From Muricoccus harenae (GTDB taxonomy: Bacteria > Pseudomonadota > Alphaproteobacteria > Acetobacterales > Acetobacteraceae): a DNA stretch of 64,000 nucleotides. The notes below the pieces were generated by a model. The model had not been told where the DNA came from and made no database searches. It saw only the letters and a program-made list of their open reading frames with translations. The stretch is from contig NZ_WWDL01000023.1 in the NCBI RefSeq assembly GCF_009848505.1, positions 1 through 64,000 on the forward strand. The letters run 5' to 3'. Made by a program: the position numbers and the translations under genes. The first letter of the stretch is position 1. Each line of letters opens with the position of its first letter. Positions 54,916 through 64,000 of this stretch are shown here, piece after piece.

Positions 54916-56142
54916 CTAGATCACCTGGCGGGACTTGAAGTCCGCGATCCGGTCCTCTGGGTAGCCGGCCTCGCGCAGCACCTCCGCCGAATGCTCGCCG
55001 ATGGCGGGTGGGTGGCTGGCGATGCGGCTGGGCGTGCGGGACAGCGTGAAGGGCTGCGCCACATAGGTCTGCGACTTCGCGCCATCGTCGAAGGTGGCAG
55101 CGATGCCGAGATGCTTCACCTGCGGGTCGGCGAAGACCTGGTCAATGCTGTAGATCGGGCCCGCCGGCACGCCGGCCTCGTTCAGGGCCGTCACCCATTC
55201 CTCGCTTGTGCGCTCGGCGATCTTGGAGTCGATCAGCGCGTTCAGCGCGTCGCGGTTCTCGGAGCGCGAGCTGGAGTCCTTGAAGCGCGGGTCCTCCAGC
55301 CATTCCGGCGCGCCCACGGCCTGGGTGAAGCGCTTCCAGATCGCATTGCCGGTTGCGGCGATGTTGATGTGGCCGTCCTTCGTCTTGAAGACGCCGGTCG
55401 GGATGCTGGTGGGGTGGTTGTTGCCGGCCTGCTTCGGCACGTCGCCGGCCTGGAGCCAGCGCGCAGCCTGGAAGTCCAGCATGAAGGCCTGGGCCTGCAG
55501 CAGCGAAGTCTGCACCCACTGCCCCTTGCCCGAGACTTCACGTTCGAGCAGCGCGACCAGGATGCCTTGGGCGGCGAAGATGCCGGCGCAGAGATCGGCA
55601 ATGGGGATGCCGACGCGCACGGGGCCCTGGCCCGGCAGGCCGGTGATGGACATCAGCCCGCCCATGCCCTGCGCGATCTGGTCGAAGCCCGGGCGCTGCG
55701 CATAGGGGCCGTCCTGGCCGAAGCCGGAGATGGAGGCGTAGATCAGCCGCGGGTTCACGGCGGAGAGCTCCTCATAGCCGATGCCCAGGCGGTCCTTCAC
55801 GTCGGGGCGGAAGTTCTCCACCACCACATCGGCCTCGGCGGCCAGCTTCTTGAGGATCTCGACGCCCTCGGGCGACTTCAGGTTCAACGTCAGCCCGCGC
55901 TTGTTGCGGTGCAGGTTCTGGAAGTCGGGGCCGCCGCGCGGGCCGCCCATCGGGTCACCCTGGTCCAGCCCTTCCGGCATCTCGATCTTGATGACCTTCG
56001 CGCCCCAGTCGGCGAGCTGGCGCACGCAGGTCGGGCCAGAGCGGACACGGGTGAGGTCGAGCACCGTGTAGCGGGAGAGAGCCCCGCCGGCGGTGGCGTT
56101 CGGGGTCGCGTCGGCTGGGATCGGGCGCGGGGCGTCGAGCAT
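54916..56142 (-). CDS. CaiB/BaiF family CoA transferase
   Basis: A 408-residue class III CoA transferase. The N-terminal block LDLTRVRSGPTCVRQLADWGAKVIKIE (in part) and RGGPDFQNLHRNKRGL are typical, and the catalytic Asp is Asp154 in PGFDQIAQGMGG. It moves CoA between carboxylates through an aspartyl-CoA intermediate, here probably to activate an imported acid for the neighbouring crotonase-fold enzyme. ATG 56142 is chosen from the family N-terminus. The promoter region upstream carries a perfect inverted repeat and is shared with the divergent GntR gene. Confidence 0.9.
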   Translation of the reverse strand: MLDAPRPIPADATPNATAGGALSRYTVLDLTRVRSGPTCVRQLADWGAKVIKIEMPEGLDQGDPMGGPRGGPDFQNLHRNKRGLTLNLKSPEGVEILKKLAAEADVVVENFRPDVKDRLGIGYEELSAVNPRLIYASISGFGQDGPYAQRPGFDQIAQGMGGLMSITGLPGQGPVRVGIPIADLCAGIFAAQGILVALLEREVSGKGQWVQTSLLQAQAFMLDFQAARWLQAGDVPKQAGNNHPTSIPTGVFKTKDGHINIAATGNAIWKRFTQAVGAPEWLEDPRFKDSSSRSENRDALNALIDSKIAERTSEEWVTALNEAGVPAGPIYSIDQVFADPQVKHLGIAATFDDGAKSQTYVAQPFTLSRTPSRIASHPPAIGEHSAEVLREAGYPEDRIADFKSRQVI

Positions 56143-56184
56143 GCTGGTTCCTCCGTTCCGGTCAGGCTGCGGCCTTGGCGCGTC

Positions 56185-56207
56185 CCTGTCAACAGGGTGT
56201 TGACAGG
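56185..56207. promoter_or_regulatory. Putative GntR operator between CoA-transferase and gntR genes
   Basis: CCTGTCAACA (56185-56194) and TGTTGACAGG (56198-56207) form a perfect 10-bp inverted repeat around ggg. It lies 42 bases from the CoA-transferase start and 15 from the regulator start, ideal for autoregulated divergent control. The pattern TGTCAACA-n3-TGTTGACA is a plausible GntR-type site; binding is inferred. Confidence 0.7.
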
Positions 56208-56222
56208 TCTGGCACCTCCGTG

Positions 56223-56912
56223 ATGCCGTGGGCCATGGACACACTTCCCCCGCCGGTGCCGCTGCCCGAACGCGCGCGCGCGGCGCTGGAGCAGTTGATC
56301 CTGTCCGGCGAGATCGCCCCCGGCACGCGGCTGAACGAGGTGGCGCTCGCCGCCCGCCTCGGCCTTTCGCGTGGGCCGCTGCGGGAGGCGCTGCGCGGAT
56401 TGGAGCGGGACGGGCTGGTGGCGGCGGGGCCGGCGGGCCAGGGCATGAGCGTGCGTCGGCTGGAGCCGGAGGCGATCGCCGAACTCTATGACATGCGCGC
56501 CCTGCTGCAGGGCTTCATCCTGGCGCGGCTGGCGCAGCGCGTGGCGGAGGGAACGCTCCCGCCCGGCACGCTGGAAGACCTGCGCGCGCAGGTCGCCGCC
56601 ATGGTGGAAGATGCCGAGGCCGGGAATGCCGCCAGCTACTATGCGCGCAACCTGGCCTTCCACACGGCGCTGCACGATGCTGCCGGGCATCGGCGTGCGG
56701 CCGGTCTCTACGAATCCCTGCTGAAGGAAAGCCATCTCGCGCGCCAGCGCTCCCTCGCCCGTCCTGCCGGAATGCGCGAGAGCAATGCCGAGCACGCCGC
56801 CATGCTGGATGCTGTGGCGGCAGGCGATGTGATCCGGGCCCGGGCTCTGGGGGAGGCGCATGTGGCGCTGGGCGGAAAGCGGCGTTGGCTGGAGTCGCTT
56901 TCCGAGGGGTAA
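56223..56912 (+). CDS. GntR family transcriptional regulator (FCD subfamily)
   Basis: About 229 residues. A GntR winged helix-turn-helix (RLNEVALAARLGLSRGPLREAL, in part) is followed by a helical FCD domain with metal-type histidines (YYARNLAFHTALHDAAGH). FCD domains bind carboxylates. Divergent from the CoA-transferase cluster across a perfect palindrome, it is the likely regulator of that pathway and of itself. ATG 56223 or 56235 is more likely than the in-frame codon 56175, which would overlap the palindrome. Confidence 0.88.
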   Translation: MPWAMDTLPPPVPLPERARAALEQLILSGEIAPGTRLNEVALAARLGLSRGPLREALRGLERDGLVAAGPAGQGMSVRRLEPEAIAELYDMRALLQGFILARLAQRVAEGTLPPGTLEDLRAQVAAMVEDAEAGNAASYYARNLAFHTALHDAAGHRRAAGLYESLLKESHLARQRSLARPAGMRESNAEHAAMLDAVAAGDVIRARALGEAHVALGGKRRWLESLSEG

Positions 56913-57101
56913 TGGCGCGGCAGTGCCGGCTCGGACGGCCCTCGGTTCGGCTCTCCGGCAGTTGTGGGCGGCAGGTTCGGTGGTCCTGAAGCCAAGGTCT
57001 ATTTCTACCTCGGGTTGCATAATTCGCTAGGCGTTTCCGAAACTTGTCGGAAAATGCCTCGAAGTATCGATACAGTCTCGCAAAAGAGAGACAGCCCTGC
57101 G

Positions 57102-59735
57102 ATGGTGGGGACGGTCGTGCACCCGATGAACCCTACCCCATCTCCGCTCCGGCGGGTCCTGAAGCTGGGCCCCGCGCGGCCGGCAACGCCACGTCCCTGG
57201 CGGCTCTTTGCCGCCACGGTCCTGGTGGTGGGATTCTGTTTTGCTGTCGTCTACCTGATCCTCTTCGACCGCGGCGAGCGCGAGGCGGCGAATGACGCGG
57301 AGCGCCTCACCTCGGGCGTGACCGCGGCGCTGGCGGACCAGCTCGCGCGCGCGATTCAGACGGTGGACTTCGTGCTGCTCGACATGGCCGAGCGCAGCAT
57401 CGACGCCGATCCGGCCAACACCGCCCGCGCCCTGGCGGGCCGCATCCGCGACGTGCCGCAGCTTCGCGCCGTGCTGATCGTCGACGCCAACGGCACCGTC
57501 ACCGCCTCCACGGTGGAGAGCCTGCGCGGCGCCTCGGTGGCGGACCGGGAATGGTTCCGCATGCTGCGCCTGGGCGGGCCGACCCTGCGGCTGGGCGCGC
57601 CGGAAGCCGGTCGCTTCCTGGGCGGATCTGCCGCCATGCAGGCGCGCGCCATCCAGGCGGCGGGCGTGTGGTCCATCCCCCGCGCCCGCGGGCTGCGCAC
57701 GCAACGCGGCGACTTCAACGGCGCGGCCATCGCGCTGCTGAACCCCGATTACCTGATCTCCGTCGGGCGGCGGCATGCCGAGGCCTTCGGCGTCACCGTC
57801 CGCATCCACTCGCTGAGCGGGCTGTTGCTCGCGCGATCGGACGGGCGCGTGGACGGCGTGGGCGAGGCCAATGCCTCCGCCTGGCTGTTCCGCGACTTCC
57901 TGCCGCGCCGTGACAGCGGCACCTTCTCCGGGCTCGACCAGGACGGGCAGGATGTCTTTGCCTCCTTTTCCACCATCCGCCAGGGCACGATGGTGATCGA
58001 GGCGGCGCGGCGGAAGGCGGCGGCCTTCGAAGGGGTCGAGCGGCTGGGCGCGCTGCTGATCGGCGGCGGCATCGCGGTCGCCACGATCATGCTCGTCGCC
58101 TTGTGGCTCATGTCCCGCCAGGCCGCGGCGCTGAAGGCGCAAGGCGATGCGCTGAGCGAGAGCGAGGGCGAGGCGCGGGCGGCGACGCGGGCGAAGGAGG
58201 AATTCCTGGCGGCGATGAGCCACGAGATCCGCACGCCGATGAACGGCGTGATCGGCATGACCGGGCTGCTGCTGGATTCCAACCTGGATCCGATCCAGCG
58301 CCGCTATGCCGAGACGATCCAGGGCAGCGCCGAGCACCTGTTGATGGTGCTGAACGACATCCTCGACTTCTCCAAGCTGGAGGCGGGGATGATCGAGCAC
58401 GAGCACATTCCCTTCACGCTGGAGAATGAGATCTCGACCATCGTCGAGCTGTTCGCGGCACGCGCGGCCTCGAAGGGCGTGGAGATGGTCGCCTCCCTGC
58501 CGCCGGAGCTGCCGGAGCAGGTGCTGGGCGATCCGGGGCGCTTCCGGCAGGTCCTGTTCAACCTCGTCGGCAATGCGATCAAGTTCACCGAGAGCGGTTG
58601 GATCGAGGTGTCGATCAACGCCACGCCGCTGGAGGACGAGGAGGGTGCGCTGCGCCTGACCTGTTCGGTGGCGGATACGGGCATCGGCGTGGATGCGGCC
58701 AAGGTGCCGATACTGTTCGAGCGCTTTACCCAGGCCGATGCGTCCATCAGCCGCAAGTATGGCGGCACCGGCCTCGGCCTTGCGATCTGCCGCAAGCTGG
58801 CGGAGCAGATGGGCGGCGGGATCGAGGCGACGCCGCGCAAGGGCGGCGGCAGCGTCTTCCGCTTCTGGATCGTGGTGAGGAAGATGCCACAGGCGGCGCG
58901 CCGCCCCTCCCCCCTTGCCGGACGGCGCATCCTGGTGGCGGACGACCTGCTGCTGAACCGGGAGGTGATGGTGCGCCAGCTCAACGCAGCCGGCGCCTCG
59001 GCCCTGGCGGCGGAGAGCGGCCCGGCGGCGCTGAACCTGCTGCGGCTTGCGGCACGGCGCGGCACCGCCTTCCACGTTGCCCTGCTCGACGCTTCCATGC
59101 CGGGCATGGGCGGGCTGGAGCTGGCCAGCCAGATCCGGGCGGAGGCGGTAGTGCTCGGCAATCCCGCCCTCGTCCTCTGCTCCTTCGGGGTGGAGGCGCA
59201 TCAGATGCCCGATGGCGGGCCGCCGCCCGGCTTGGTCGATGCCATGTTGCTCAAGCCTTCACTGCCGGGACGGCTGCTGGAGGCAGTGCTGCAGGCGCTG
59301 GCGCCGATGGCGGGGCGTGAACTTCCCCTTCGCCGTGAACTGGCGGAGGAGCGGCCGCGGCGCGTCCTGCTGGTGGAGGACAATGCGACCAACCAGCTGC
59401 TGATGCAGGCGCTGCTGGCCCGGCTCGGCGCGGAGGTGACGCTGGCCGGGAACGGTGCCGAGGCGGTGGAGCACTGCCGCGCCAGGGTCTTCGACGTGAT
59501 CCTAATGGACATGCAGATGCCGGTGATGGACGGGCTGGAGGCGACGCGGGCGATCCGCAGCGACGGGCTGAACCGCCGCACGCGGATCGTCGGGCTGACG
59601 GCGGCAGTGGGGCCGGAATTCGAGCGGCAGTGCCGCGAGGCCGGGATGAACGACTATCTTTCCAAGCCGGTGCAGCGCGATCAGCTCAATCTGGTGATCG
59701 GACCGGCGCCACCGGTCGGCGCGCCCGCAGCTTAG
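57102..59735 (+). CDS. Hybrid sensor histidine kinase with two receiver domains
   Basis: An 877-residue membrane sensor kinase. Two membrane segments (about 37-60 and 310-335) bracket a periplasmic sensor region. The HisKA helix has His374 in [13 protein letters not shown]. HATPase motifs follow ([26 protein letters not shown]). Receiver 1 has Asp663 ([11 protein letters not shown]) and receiver 2 Asp803 ([11 protein letters not shown]) with the KPVQ lysine. It can pass phosphate His-Asp-His-Asp through an Hpt protein, and an Hpt gene is convergent at the end. ATG 57102 is chosen; upstream frame (from 56964) is unlike coding. Signal and output are unknown. Confidence 0.9.
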   Translation: MVGTVVHPMNPTPSPLRRVLKLGPARPATPRPWRLFAATVLVVGFCFAVVYLILFDRGEREAANDAERLTSGVTAALADQLARAIQTVDFVLLDMAERSIDADPANTARALAGRIRDVPQLRAVLIVDANGTVTASTVESLRGASVADREWFRMLRLGGPTLRLGAPEAGRFLGGSAAMQARAIQAAGVWSIPRARGLRTQRGDFNGAAIALLNPDYLISVGRRHAEAFGVTVRIHSLSGLLLARSDGRVDGVGEANASAWLFRDFLPRRDSGTFSGLDQDGQDVFASFSTIRQGTMVIEAARRKAAAFEGVERLGALLIGGGIAVATIMLVALWLMSRQAAALKAQGDALSESEGEARAATRAKEEFLAAMSHEIRTPMNGVIGMTGLLLDSNLDPIQRRYAETIQGSAEHLLMVLNDILDFSKLEAGMIEHEHIPFTLENEISTIVELFAARAASKGVEMVASLPPELPEQVLGDPGRFRQVLFNLVGNAIKFTESGWIEVSINATPLEDEEGALRLTCSVADTGIGVDAAKVPILFERFTQADASISRKYGGTGLGLAICRKLAEQMGGGIEATPRKGGGSVFRFWIVVRKMPQAARRPSPLAGRRILVADDLLLNREVMVRQLNAAGASALAAESGPAALNLLRLAARRGTAFHVALLDASMPGMGGLELASQIRAEAVVLGNPALVLCSFGVEAHQMPDGGPPPGLVDAMLLKPSLPGRLLEAVLQALAPMAGRELPLRRELAEERPRRVLLVEDNATNQLLMQALLARLGAEVTLAGNGAEAVEHCRARVFDVILMDMQMPVMDGLEATRAIRSDGLNRRTRIVGLTAAVGPEFERQCREAGMNDYLSKPVQRDQLNLVIGPAPPVGAPAA

Positions 59736-60076
59736 GCGGGGCCGCCCTTCGCCGACATGGCGGCCAGCTCGGCGAGTGCAGCCTTCGCCGCATCACCGAT
59801 GCCGAGGATCATCTGCTGCGCCGGGGTGCGGTCATCTGAGCGCATTGCCTGGCGGGCCAGCGACTCGAGGGACTTGGCGCCGATGGATCCGGCCGCGCCG
59901 GCGAGGCCATGGGCGGCACGGCGATACTCCTCCACCTGCCCAGCCCGGGCGGCGTCGATCATCTGCCGGACAAGCCGGGCAAGATCCTGCTCGAAGGTCC
60001 GCACGATGCTTACGAAAACATCTCGGGGAAGTTCCGCCGCCAGCTGGCCGGCCACTTCAGGGTCAATAGCGCTCAC
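59732..60076 (-). CDS. Stand-alone Hpt phosphotransfer protein
   Basis: A 114-residue Hpt protein. His56 in [14 protein letters not shown] is the phospho-accepting histidine; the usual Lys after it (HxLKG) is Ala here. Four-helix length fits. Hpt proteins shuttle phosphate between receiver domains. The hybrid kinase next door has two receivers but no Hpt, so this is its natural partner. The two genes converge and their stop codons overlap in TTAG (59732-59735). Confidence 0.83.
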   Translation of the reverse strand: MSAIDPEVAGQLAAELPRDVFVSIVRTFEQDLARLVRQMIDAARAGQVEEYRRAAHGLAGAAGSIGAKSLESLARQAMRSDDRTPAQQMILGIGDAAKAALAELAAMSAKGGPA

Positions 60077-60281
60077 GCCGCGCAGGTTGCCCGCTGGAAT
60101 ACCGGGCGGTCAACGCGCATGCGCCGGCAATGGGCGAGTCGCCGCACCAACCCATCCGCCGACCGATAGCTGGCGAGAATGTCACCACTCGTGAGCGCAG
60201 ACTCGGCTTGTATGTAACCTTAACGCGTGGTGAATAATTCCGGAGAAACACCTTTCTCTCCAGGAGCAGGTTCCCGCCGCG

Positions 60282-61403
60282 ATGCAGACCGATGCCGCCG
60301 TGTCCGCCCGCTCCTCCTCCCCCGGCCCCGGCCGGCGCGGCCTGTTCGGCCTTGCCGCAGCCTCGGTCCTGGCCGGGCCTGGCGCGCTGCGGGCGCAGGG
60401 AATGCCGGAATGGCTGGCCGAGCTGAAGACCGAGTGGGCGCAGTTTCGCGGCCGCTTTGTCACCCGCGAAGGCCGCATGCTCGATGTCGGCAAGGGCGAC
60501 GAGACGCATACGGAAGGCCAGGGCTTCGGGATGCTCTTCGCGGCCGAGGCAGGGGACATCGTCACCTTCGACAGGATCCTGGACTGGACCCGCCGCTACC
60601 TCCGGCACAGCCGGGACAACCTGCACGCGTGGCGCTACCGCGGCGACGCGGTGGATGCGGTGGCGGACCGCAACAATGCGACGGATGGCGACATCATGAT
60701 CGCCTGGGCACTGATGCGTGGAGCCGATCTGTTCGCGCGCCCCGCCCTGGCGCGGGAGGCGGCGCTGATCTGCCGCGACGTCCTGGCGCATTGCACGCGG
60801 GAGGTTGGCGGCAAGCTGGTGCTGCTGCCGGCGGTGCAGGGCTTCGAGAAGCGCGACCACGTCATCCTCAACCCGTCCTACTACGTCTTCCCGGCGCTGA
60901 TGGAGTTCGAGAAGGTGGTGCCGGGGCCGCAATGGCGCCGACTGATCGCGGACGGGCTGGCGATCTTCCGGGAGGCACGGTTCGGCCGCTGGAACCTGCC
61001 GGCGGATTGGATCGAGTTCTCGCGCGAGGCGACCTTCAAGCCCCGCCTCGCGGCCGGCTGGCCCACCCGCTTCTCCTGGGATGCGGTGCGCGTGCCGCTC
61101 TACCTCGCCTGGGCGCGGCAGAACGAGGATCCGGCGCTCCGGGCCTGCGTGGAATTCTGGACCGATCCGGAGAACCAGAGCCTGCCGGCCTGGACCGACC
61201 TGCGCAGCAACATCCCCGCGCCCTATCCGGGCCATGCGGGCGTGCGGGCGGTGGCGCAGCTGGCCTGCGCCACGCAGCAGCGGCACATGAAGATAAGCGA
61301 CCTGCCGCGCGTCGCGCAGGCGACCGACTATTACGGCGCTTCCCTTGTCATGCTGTCTCGCATCGCCTGGCAGGAAGCCCGGGCCGGCGCGCCGATCGTC
61401 TAA
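60282..61403 (+). CDS. Glycoside hydrolase family 8 (endoglucanase, BcsZ-like)
   Basis: A 373-residue exported GH8 enzyme. An arginine-containing signal (GRRGLFGLAAASVLAG, cleavage near ALRAQ) is followed by the GH8 landmark HTEGQGFGMLFA with the general acid Glu78, and NATDGDIMIAWAL. Such enzymes cut beta-1,4-glucans and often trim cellulose made by the bacterium itself. No bcsA or bcsB gene is near, so a role in cellulose export is not shown. The region before it (60077-60281) has no gene and no clear promoter boxes. Confidence 0.9.
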   Translation: MQTDAAVSARSSSPGPGRRGLFGLAAASVLAGPGALRAQGMPEWLAELKTEWAQFRGRFVTREGRMLDVGKGDETHTEGQGFGMLFAAEAGDIVTFDRILDWTRRYLRHSRDNLHAWRYRGDAVDAVADRNNATDGDIMIAWALMRGADLFARPALAREAALICRDVLAHCTREVGGKLVLLPAVQGFEKRDHVILNPSYYVFPALMEFEKVVPGPQWRRLIADGLAIFREARFGRWNLPADWIEFSREATFKPRLAAGWPTRFSWDAVRVPLYLAWARQNEDPALRACVEFWTDPENQSLPAWTDLRSNIPAPYPGHAGVRAVAQLACATQQRHMKISDLPRVAQATDYYGASLVMLSRIAWQEARAGAPIV

Positions 61404-61482
61404 GGGTACAAGGCGCGTTCCGCTGGCGGACCGGCAAGTGCCGCGGCATCCTGGCTGCGTCCTTCATCCGACGGAGCGCCCG

Positions 61483-61707
61483 ATGCATCGTCCTCTCCTG
61501 CCCCTGATCGCGCCCTTCATCGCCATTGCTGTGCTGGCCATGGCTGGCTGCGCCGATCGCGGCCCGGCGGAACGCGCCGGGCGCTCGGTGGACCGGGCGG
61601 CCGAACGCACAGGCTCAGCGGTGGGAGGCGCGGCGCGGAATACCGGCGCCGCTCTGGACCGCGCCGGGAATTGGGTGGGCGAGCGGGTCGATCCGGACCG
61701 GCGCTGA
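61483..61707 (+). CDS. Small lipoprotein, 74 residues
   Basis: A 74-residue protein with a signal peptide and lipobox VLAMAGC. The mature part is charged and helical, with a repeated pattern RSVDRAAERTGSAVGGAARNTGAALDRAG (in part), resembling small entericidin-like or stress-linked lipoproteins. ATG 61483 is used; the longer frame upstream lacks signal features. Function unknown. Confidence 0.7.
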   Translation: MHRPLLPLIAPFIAIAVLAMAGCADRGPAERAGRSVDRAAERTGSAVGGAARNTGAALDRAGNWVGERVDPDRR

Positions 61708-61734
61708 GCGCCTCCCCCGACCGGGGCGCGGGCG

Positions 61735-62928
61735 TCAGAGGCGGCGGCGCGCGCCCCAGAGGGCGATGTTGGCCAGCACGCCGCAGAAGGCCATGACCGA
61801 GGCGGTGGCCACGCCCGAGCCGGATTCCAGCGTGGCGTTCACCACGGTCATCAGCGCGCCGAAGCCCATCTGCACGGCGCCCAGCAGGCCCGATGCGGTG
61901 CCCGCGCGCTCGGGGCGCACGCTGATCGCGGCCGCCACCGCATTGGGCAGGGAGATGCCGTTGCCCAGCGCGACCAGCATCATCGGCAGGAAGAAGCCGG
62001 CCAGGCTGTGGGGCAGGAGAAGCTGCACCGCCAGCATCGCCGCTGCACCGAGAATGATGAGCCACAGGCCGGCCGAGAGCATGCGCACCATCCCCATCCG
62101 CGTCGAAAGGCGCGCGGCCAGCAGGGAGCCCAGGGCGAAGCTGACGGAGATGCCGAGAAAGGCGGTGGCAAAGACTCGTGGGGCGTAGCCCAACTGCTCC
62201 ACCACCTGCGGCGCGCCGGCCATGAAGGCGAAGAACACGCCGGTGGAGGCTGCGCCCACGGCGCCGATCCAACGGAAGGCCGGCATCCGCAGCAGGGACA
62301 TATAGGCAAGGCCCATGCCGCGCAGCCCCGGCAGCGGCTGCGGCTCACGAAGGGTCTCGGGCAGGCGGCGCCAGACGGCGATGAGCAGTGGTGCGCCGAA
62401 AAGGAGGCAGGCGATCATGGTGGCGCGCCAGCCGAAGCGCTCCTCGATGAGCGCGCCGGCCATCGGGGCCACCATGGGGGCCAGGGTCATGGCCATGACG
62501 ACATAGGCGATGCGGCTGGCGGCTTCCTCGCGCGGCCACACGTCACGGATGATAGCGCGGCCCAGCACCATGCCGGAGCAGGCCCCCATGGCCTGCGCCA
62601 CGCGCCCGACTTCGAGCCAGGCGATGCTTGGCGACAGGGCCGCGAGGGCTGAGGCAGTGAGATAGAGAATGAGCGACCAGAGCAGCACGGGCCTTCGCCC
62701 GAAGCGGTCCGCCAGGGGTCCGTAGAGAAGCTGCCCGAGTGCGACGCCCACCAGGTACAGGGTGAGTGTGAGCTGCGCGACCGCATAGGGCACGCGGAGA
62801 TCCGCCGCCACACGCGGCAGGGCAGGAATCAGGATCTGCATGGTGAAGGGGCCGATGCCCGTCATCGCCACCAGCAGCCAAAGGGCGGGCTTGCGCGCCG
62901 GGGGTCGCGCCCCGGGTGTTTCCTTCAA
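61735..62928 (-). CDS. Bcr/CflA-type multidrug efflux MFS transporter
   Basis: A 397-residue MFS exporter with twelve hydrophobic segments and the family blocks DRFGRRPVLLWSLILYL (loop 2-3) and RVAQAMGACSGMVLGRAIIRDVW (in part). Bcr/CflA members export drugs such as chloramphenicol or bicyclomycin, and some export dipeptides or sulfonamides. TTG 62928, eight bases after the preceding stop, is the best start; the frame is open further back inside the HAD gene. It is the last gene of a likely pyrD-HAD-MFS transcript. Confidence 0.83.
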   Translation of the reverse strand: MKETPGARPPARKPALWLLVAMTGIGPFTMQILIPALPRVAADLRVPYAVAQLTLTLYLVGVALGQLLYGPLADRFGRRPVLLWSLILYLTASALAALSPSIAWLEVGRVAQAMGACSGMVLGRAIIRDVWPREEAASRIAYVVMAMTLAPMVAPMAGALIEERFGWRATMIACLLFGAPLLIAVWRRLPETLREPQPLPGLRGMGLAYMSLLRMPAFRWIGAVGAASTGVFFAFMAGAPQVVEQLGYAPRVFATAFLGISVSFALGSLLAARLSTRMGMVRMLSAGLWLIILGAAAMLAVQLLLPHSLAGFFLPMMLVALGNGISLPNAVAAAISVRPERAGTASGLLGAVQMGFGALMTVVNATLESGSGVATASVMAFCGVLANIALWGARRRL

Positions 62929-62935
62929 GAGGCTA

Positions 62936-63793
62936 TCACCAGCGCAGGCCACGGAGCGCGGCGATCGGGGAGACGCCTTCGGCCTTGGCCCGGGCGGCGA
63001 GGGTGGCGGAATCGGCATCCGCCAGCCCCTGTTCCGCGGCCACGCCGCCGAGGGCCCAGACGGCGTCCAGCCCGGCGGCCTGGGCGCCGGCGAGATCCGT
63101 GTGCGGGCTGTCGCCGATGGCGACCACCTGGTCCCGGGGCAGGTCCAGCAGTTCCATCACCGGGTCATAGGCGGTGGGGTCCGGCTTGCCGATTTCGAGG
63201 CTCTGGCCGCCGAGGGCCATGTAGCTCTCCGAAAGGGCGCCGGCGCAGAGGAGCAGCCGGCCGCCCACCACCACGGTGCGGTCCGGGTTCACGCAGATCA
63301 TGGGCAGGTTGCGGGCGCGCGCGGCCTTGAGGGCCGGCAGGTACGGATCGACGGAGGTGGCGCCGGGATTGGGCGATGGGCCGGTGTTCAGCAGCCAGTC
63401 CGCCTGCGCGGCATCCTCGGTGAGGGTGACGCCGAGGTCCTCGACCACGGAATGGTCGCGGGCGGTGCCGATATGCAGCGCGAGAGGGCCGAAGTCCCGC
63501 ACGAAGGGATGGGTGCGATCACGCAGGAGGCGCCAGGTGATCTCGCCGCTCGACATCACGCCGTCATAGAGGCTGCGGTCGATGCCGAAGCCGGTGAGCT
63601 GACCCTCGATGACATAGGAGCGGCGGGGGGCGTTGGTGAGGAAGACGATGCGGGCGCCCTTCTCCCGCATGCGGGCGAGCGCATCGGCCACGCCAGGGAA
63701 GGCGGCGCGGCCGTCATGCACGACGCCCCAGATATCGAGCACGAAGCCGCGGTAGCGCTCCGTGAGTTCGGCGACGCTATCGAGGATGCGCAT
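62936..63793 (-). CDS. TIGR01459-type HAD superfamily phosphatase
   Basis: A 285-residue HAD IIA-type phosphatase (NagD-like). The nucleophile is in GFVLDIWGVVHDGR, motif II in FLTNAPRRS, and KPDPTAYDPV with AIGDSPHTDLAGAQAAGLD completes the set. The substrate is unknown; the family commonly sits beside pyrD in alphaproteobacteria. Its ATG overlaps the pyrD stop in TGATG (63791-63795), which points to coupled translation. Confidence 0.88.
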   Translation of the reverse strand: MRILDSVAELTERYRGFVLDIWGVVHDGRAAFPGVADALARMREKGARIVFLTNAPRRSYVIEGQLTGFGIDRSLYDGVMSSGEITWRLLRDRTHPFVRDFGPLALHIGTARDHSVVEDLGVTLTEDAAQADWLLNTGPSPNPGATSVDPYLPALKAARARNLPMICVNPDRTVVVGGRLLLCAGALSESYMALGGQSLEIGKPDPTAYDPVMELLDLPRDQVVAIGDSPHTDLAGAQAAGLDAVWALGGVAAEQGLADADSATLAARAKAEGVSPIAALRGLRW

Positions 63794-64000
63794 CAGGCTT
63801 CGGCTCCGATCGCTTCGGACAGGGTTTTCACGCCGTCGCGCCGCAGCAGGGCGGCGAGGTCGCGGCGGATCCGGGGAATGAGGGCGGGGCCGGCATAGGC
63901 GAAGCCGGCATAGCTCTGCACGAGAGAGGCGCCCGCCTTGATCTTGGCATAGGCGGTCTCGCCGCTGTCCACGCCGCCCGCGCCGATCAGGGTGAGGCGG
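63793..64000 (-). CDS. pyrD: Dihydroorotate dehydrogenase (quinone), C-terminal part
   Basis: The 68 residues visible read [20 protein letters not shown], then [20 protein letters not shown], ending in LLRRDG and a short tail. This is the C-terminus of class 2 PyrD with the FMN-phosphate-binding GGVDSG and YAGFAYAGP segments. PyrD oxidises dihydroorotate to orotate in pyrimidine synthesis and passes electrons to quinone. The start lies beyond the right edge. Confidence 0.92.
   Translation of the reverse strand, partial: RLTLIGAGGVDSGETAYAKIKAGASLVQSYAGFAYAGPALIPRIRRDLAALLRRDGVKTLSEAIGAEA

Noticed and set aside
56964-57101. N-terminal extension of the hybrid kinase
   Set aside because: The extra 46 codons lie in a less GC-rich stretch with no similarity to sensor kinases; ATG 57102 starts just before the first membrane segment.

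Overview
The window is about 64 kb of very GC-rich (roughly 70%), densely packed bacterial chromosome. It looks alphaproteobacterial and most like Acetobacteraceae of the Roseomonas type. Supporting signs are a hopanoid/phospholipid transport set (hpnN, mlaA, mlaC) next to dxs, CobS/CobT cobaltochelatase genes behind a bolA/J-domain pair, a fused aroK-aroB gene, several orphan Bug-type (tripartite tricarboxylate) binding proteins, an MmcB repair protein and FCD-type GntR regulators. I see no tRNA or rRNA gene, insertion sequence, prophage or CRISPR array. The assignment is an inference from gene content, not from a database comparison.

Layout. 1-4638: end of dxs, the hopanoid RND transporter hpnN, the outer-membrane lipoprotein mlaA and a convergent mlaC/hpnM gene. 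4729-15038: an amide-centred catabolic locus with an amidase, two family-5 substrate-binding proteins, a fused alpha/beta thiamine-diphosphate dehydrogenase E1, a GntR regulator and a penicillin-acylase-family hydrolase. Two divergent promoter regions in this locus carry the same AT-rich palindrome, probably the GntR operator. 15144-23933: housekeeping and mixed genes (ada, accA with a coupled membrane protein, a Bug protein, an SDR, xerD, a 48-residue membrane protein, aroKB, a DUF2889 protein, bolA). 24024-28174: J-domain protein, cobS, a glutathione transferase and cobT as one operon. 28218-33806: a phytase-like lipoprotein, a degenerate histidine kinase, rpmB, a hypothetical gene, an Atm1-type ABC exporter and a NUDIX protein.

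33807-35447 is a short, less GC-rich accessory patch with a PAS-only protein and a MarR-like regulator. 35448-45939: a HAD dehalogenase with an SDR, an MFS transporter, a gamma-glutamyltransferase, a SYLF protein, a histidine phosphatase, two coupled paralogous EAL-like genes (the first frameshifted twice), hldE and a DUF4142 protein. 46083-49364: MmcB, a YcgN/dapA-like/cupin run and a YgjP-type peptidase. 49421-52125 encodes an unusual five-repeat protein broken by one missing base. 52968-56912 is a CoA-dependent acid-degradation cluster (Bug protein, atypical enoyl-CoA hydratase, CaiB-type CoA transferase) facing a GntR gene across a perfect 10-bp inverted repeat. 57102-60076 is a hybrid two-receiver kinase with a convergent stand-alone Hpt gene. 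The window ends with a family-8 glycoside hydrolase, a small lipoprotein, a Bcr/CflA-type exporter, a TIGR01459-type HAD phosphatase and the end of pyrD.

The most promising unexplained material is the amide locus with its repeated operator, the tandem EAL-like gene pair, the five-repeat protein, the histidine kinase lacking its phospho-accepting histidine, and the enoyl-CoA hydratase lacking both catalytic glutamates.
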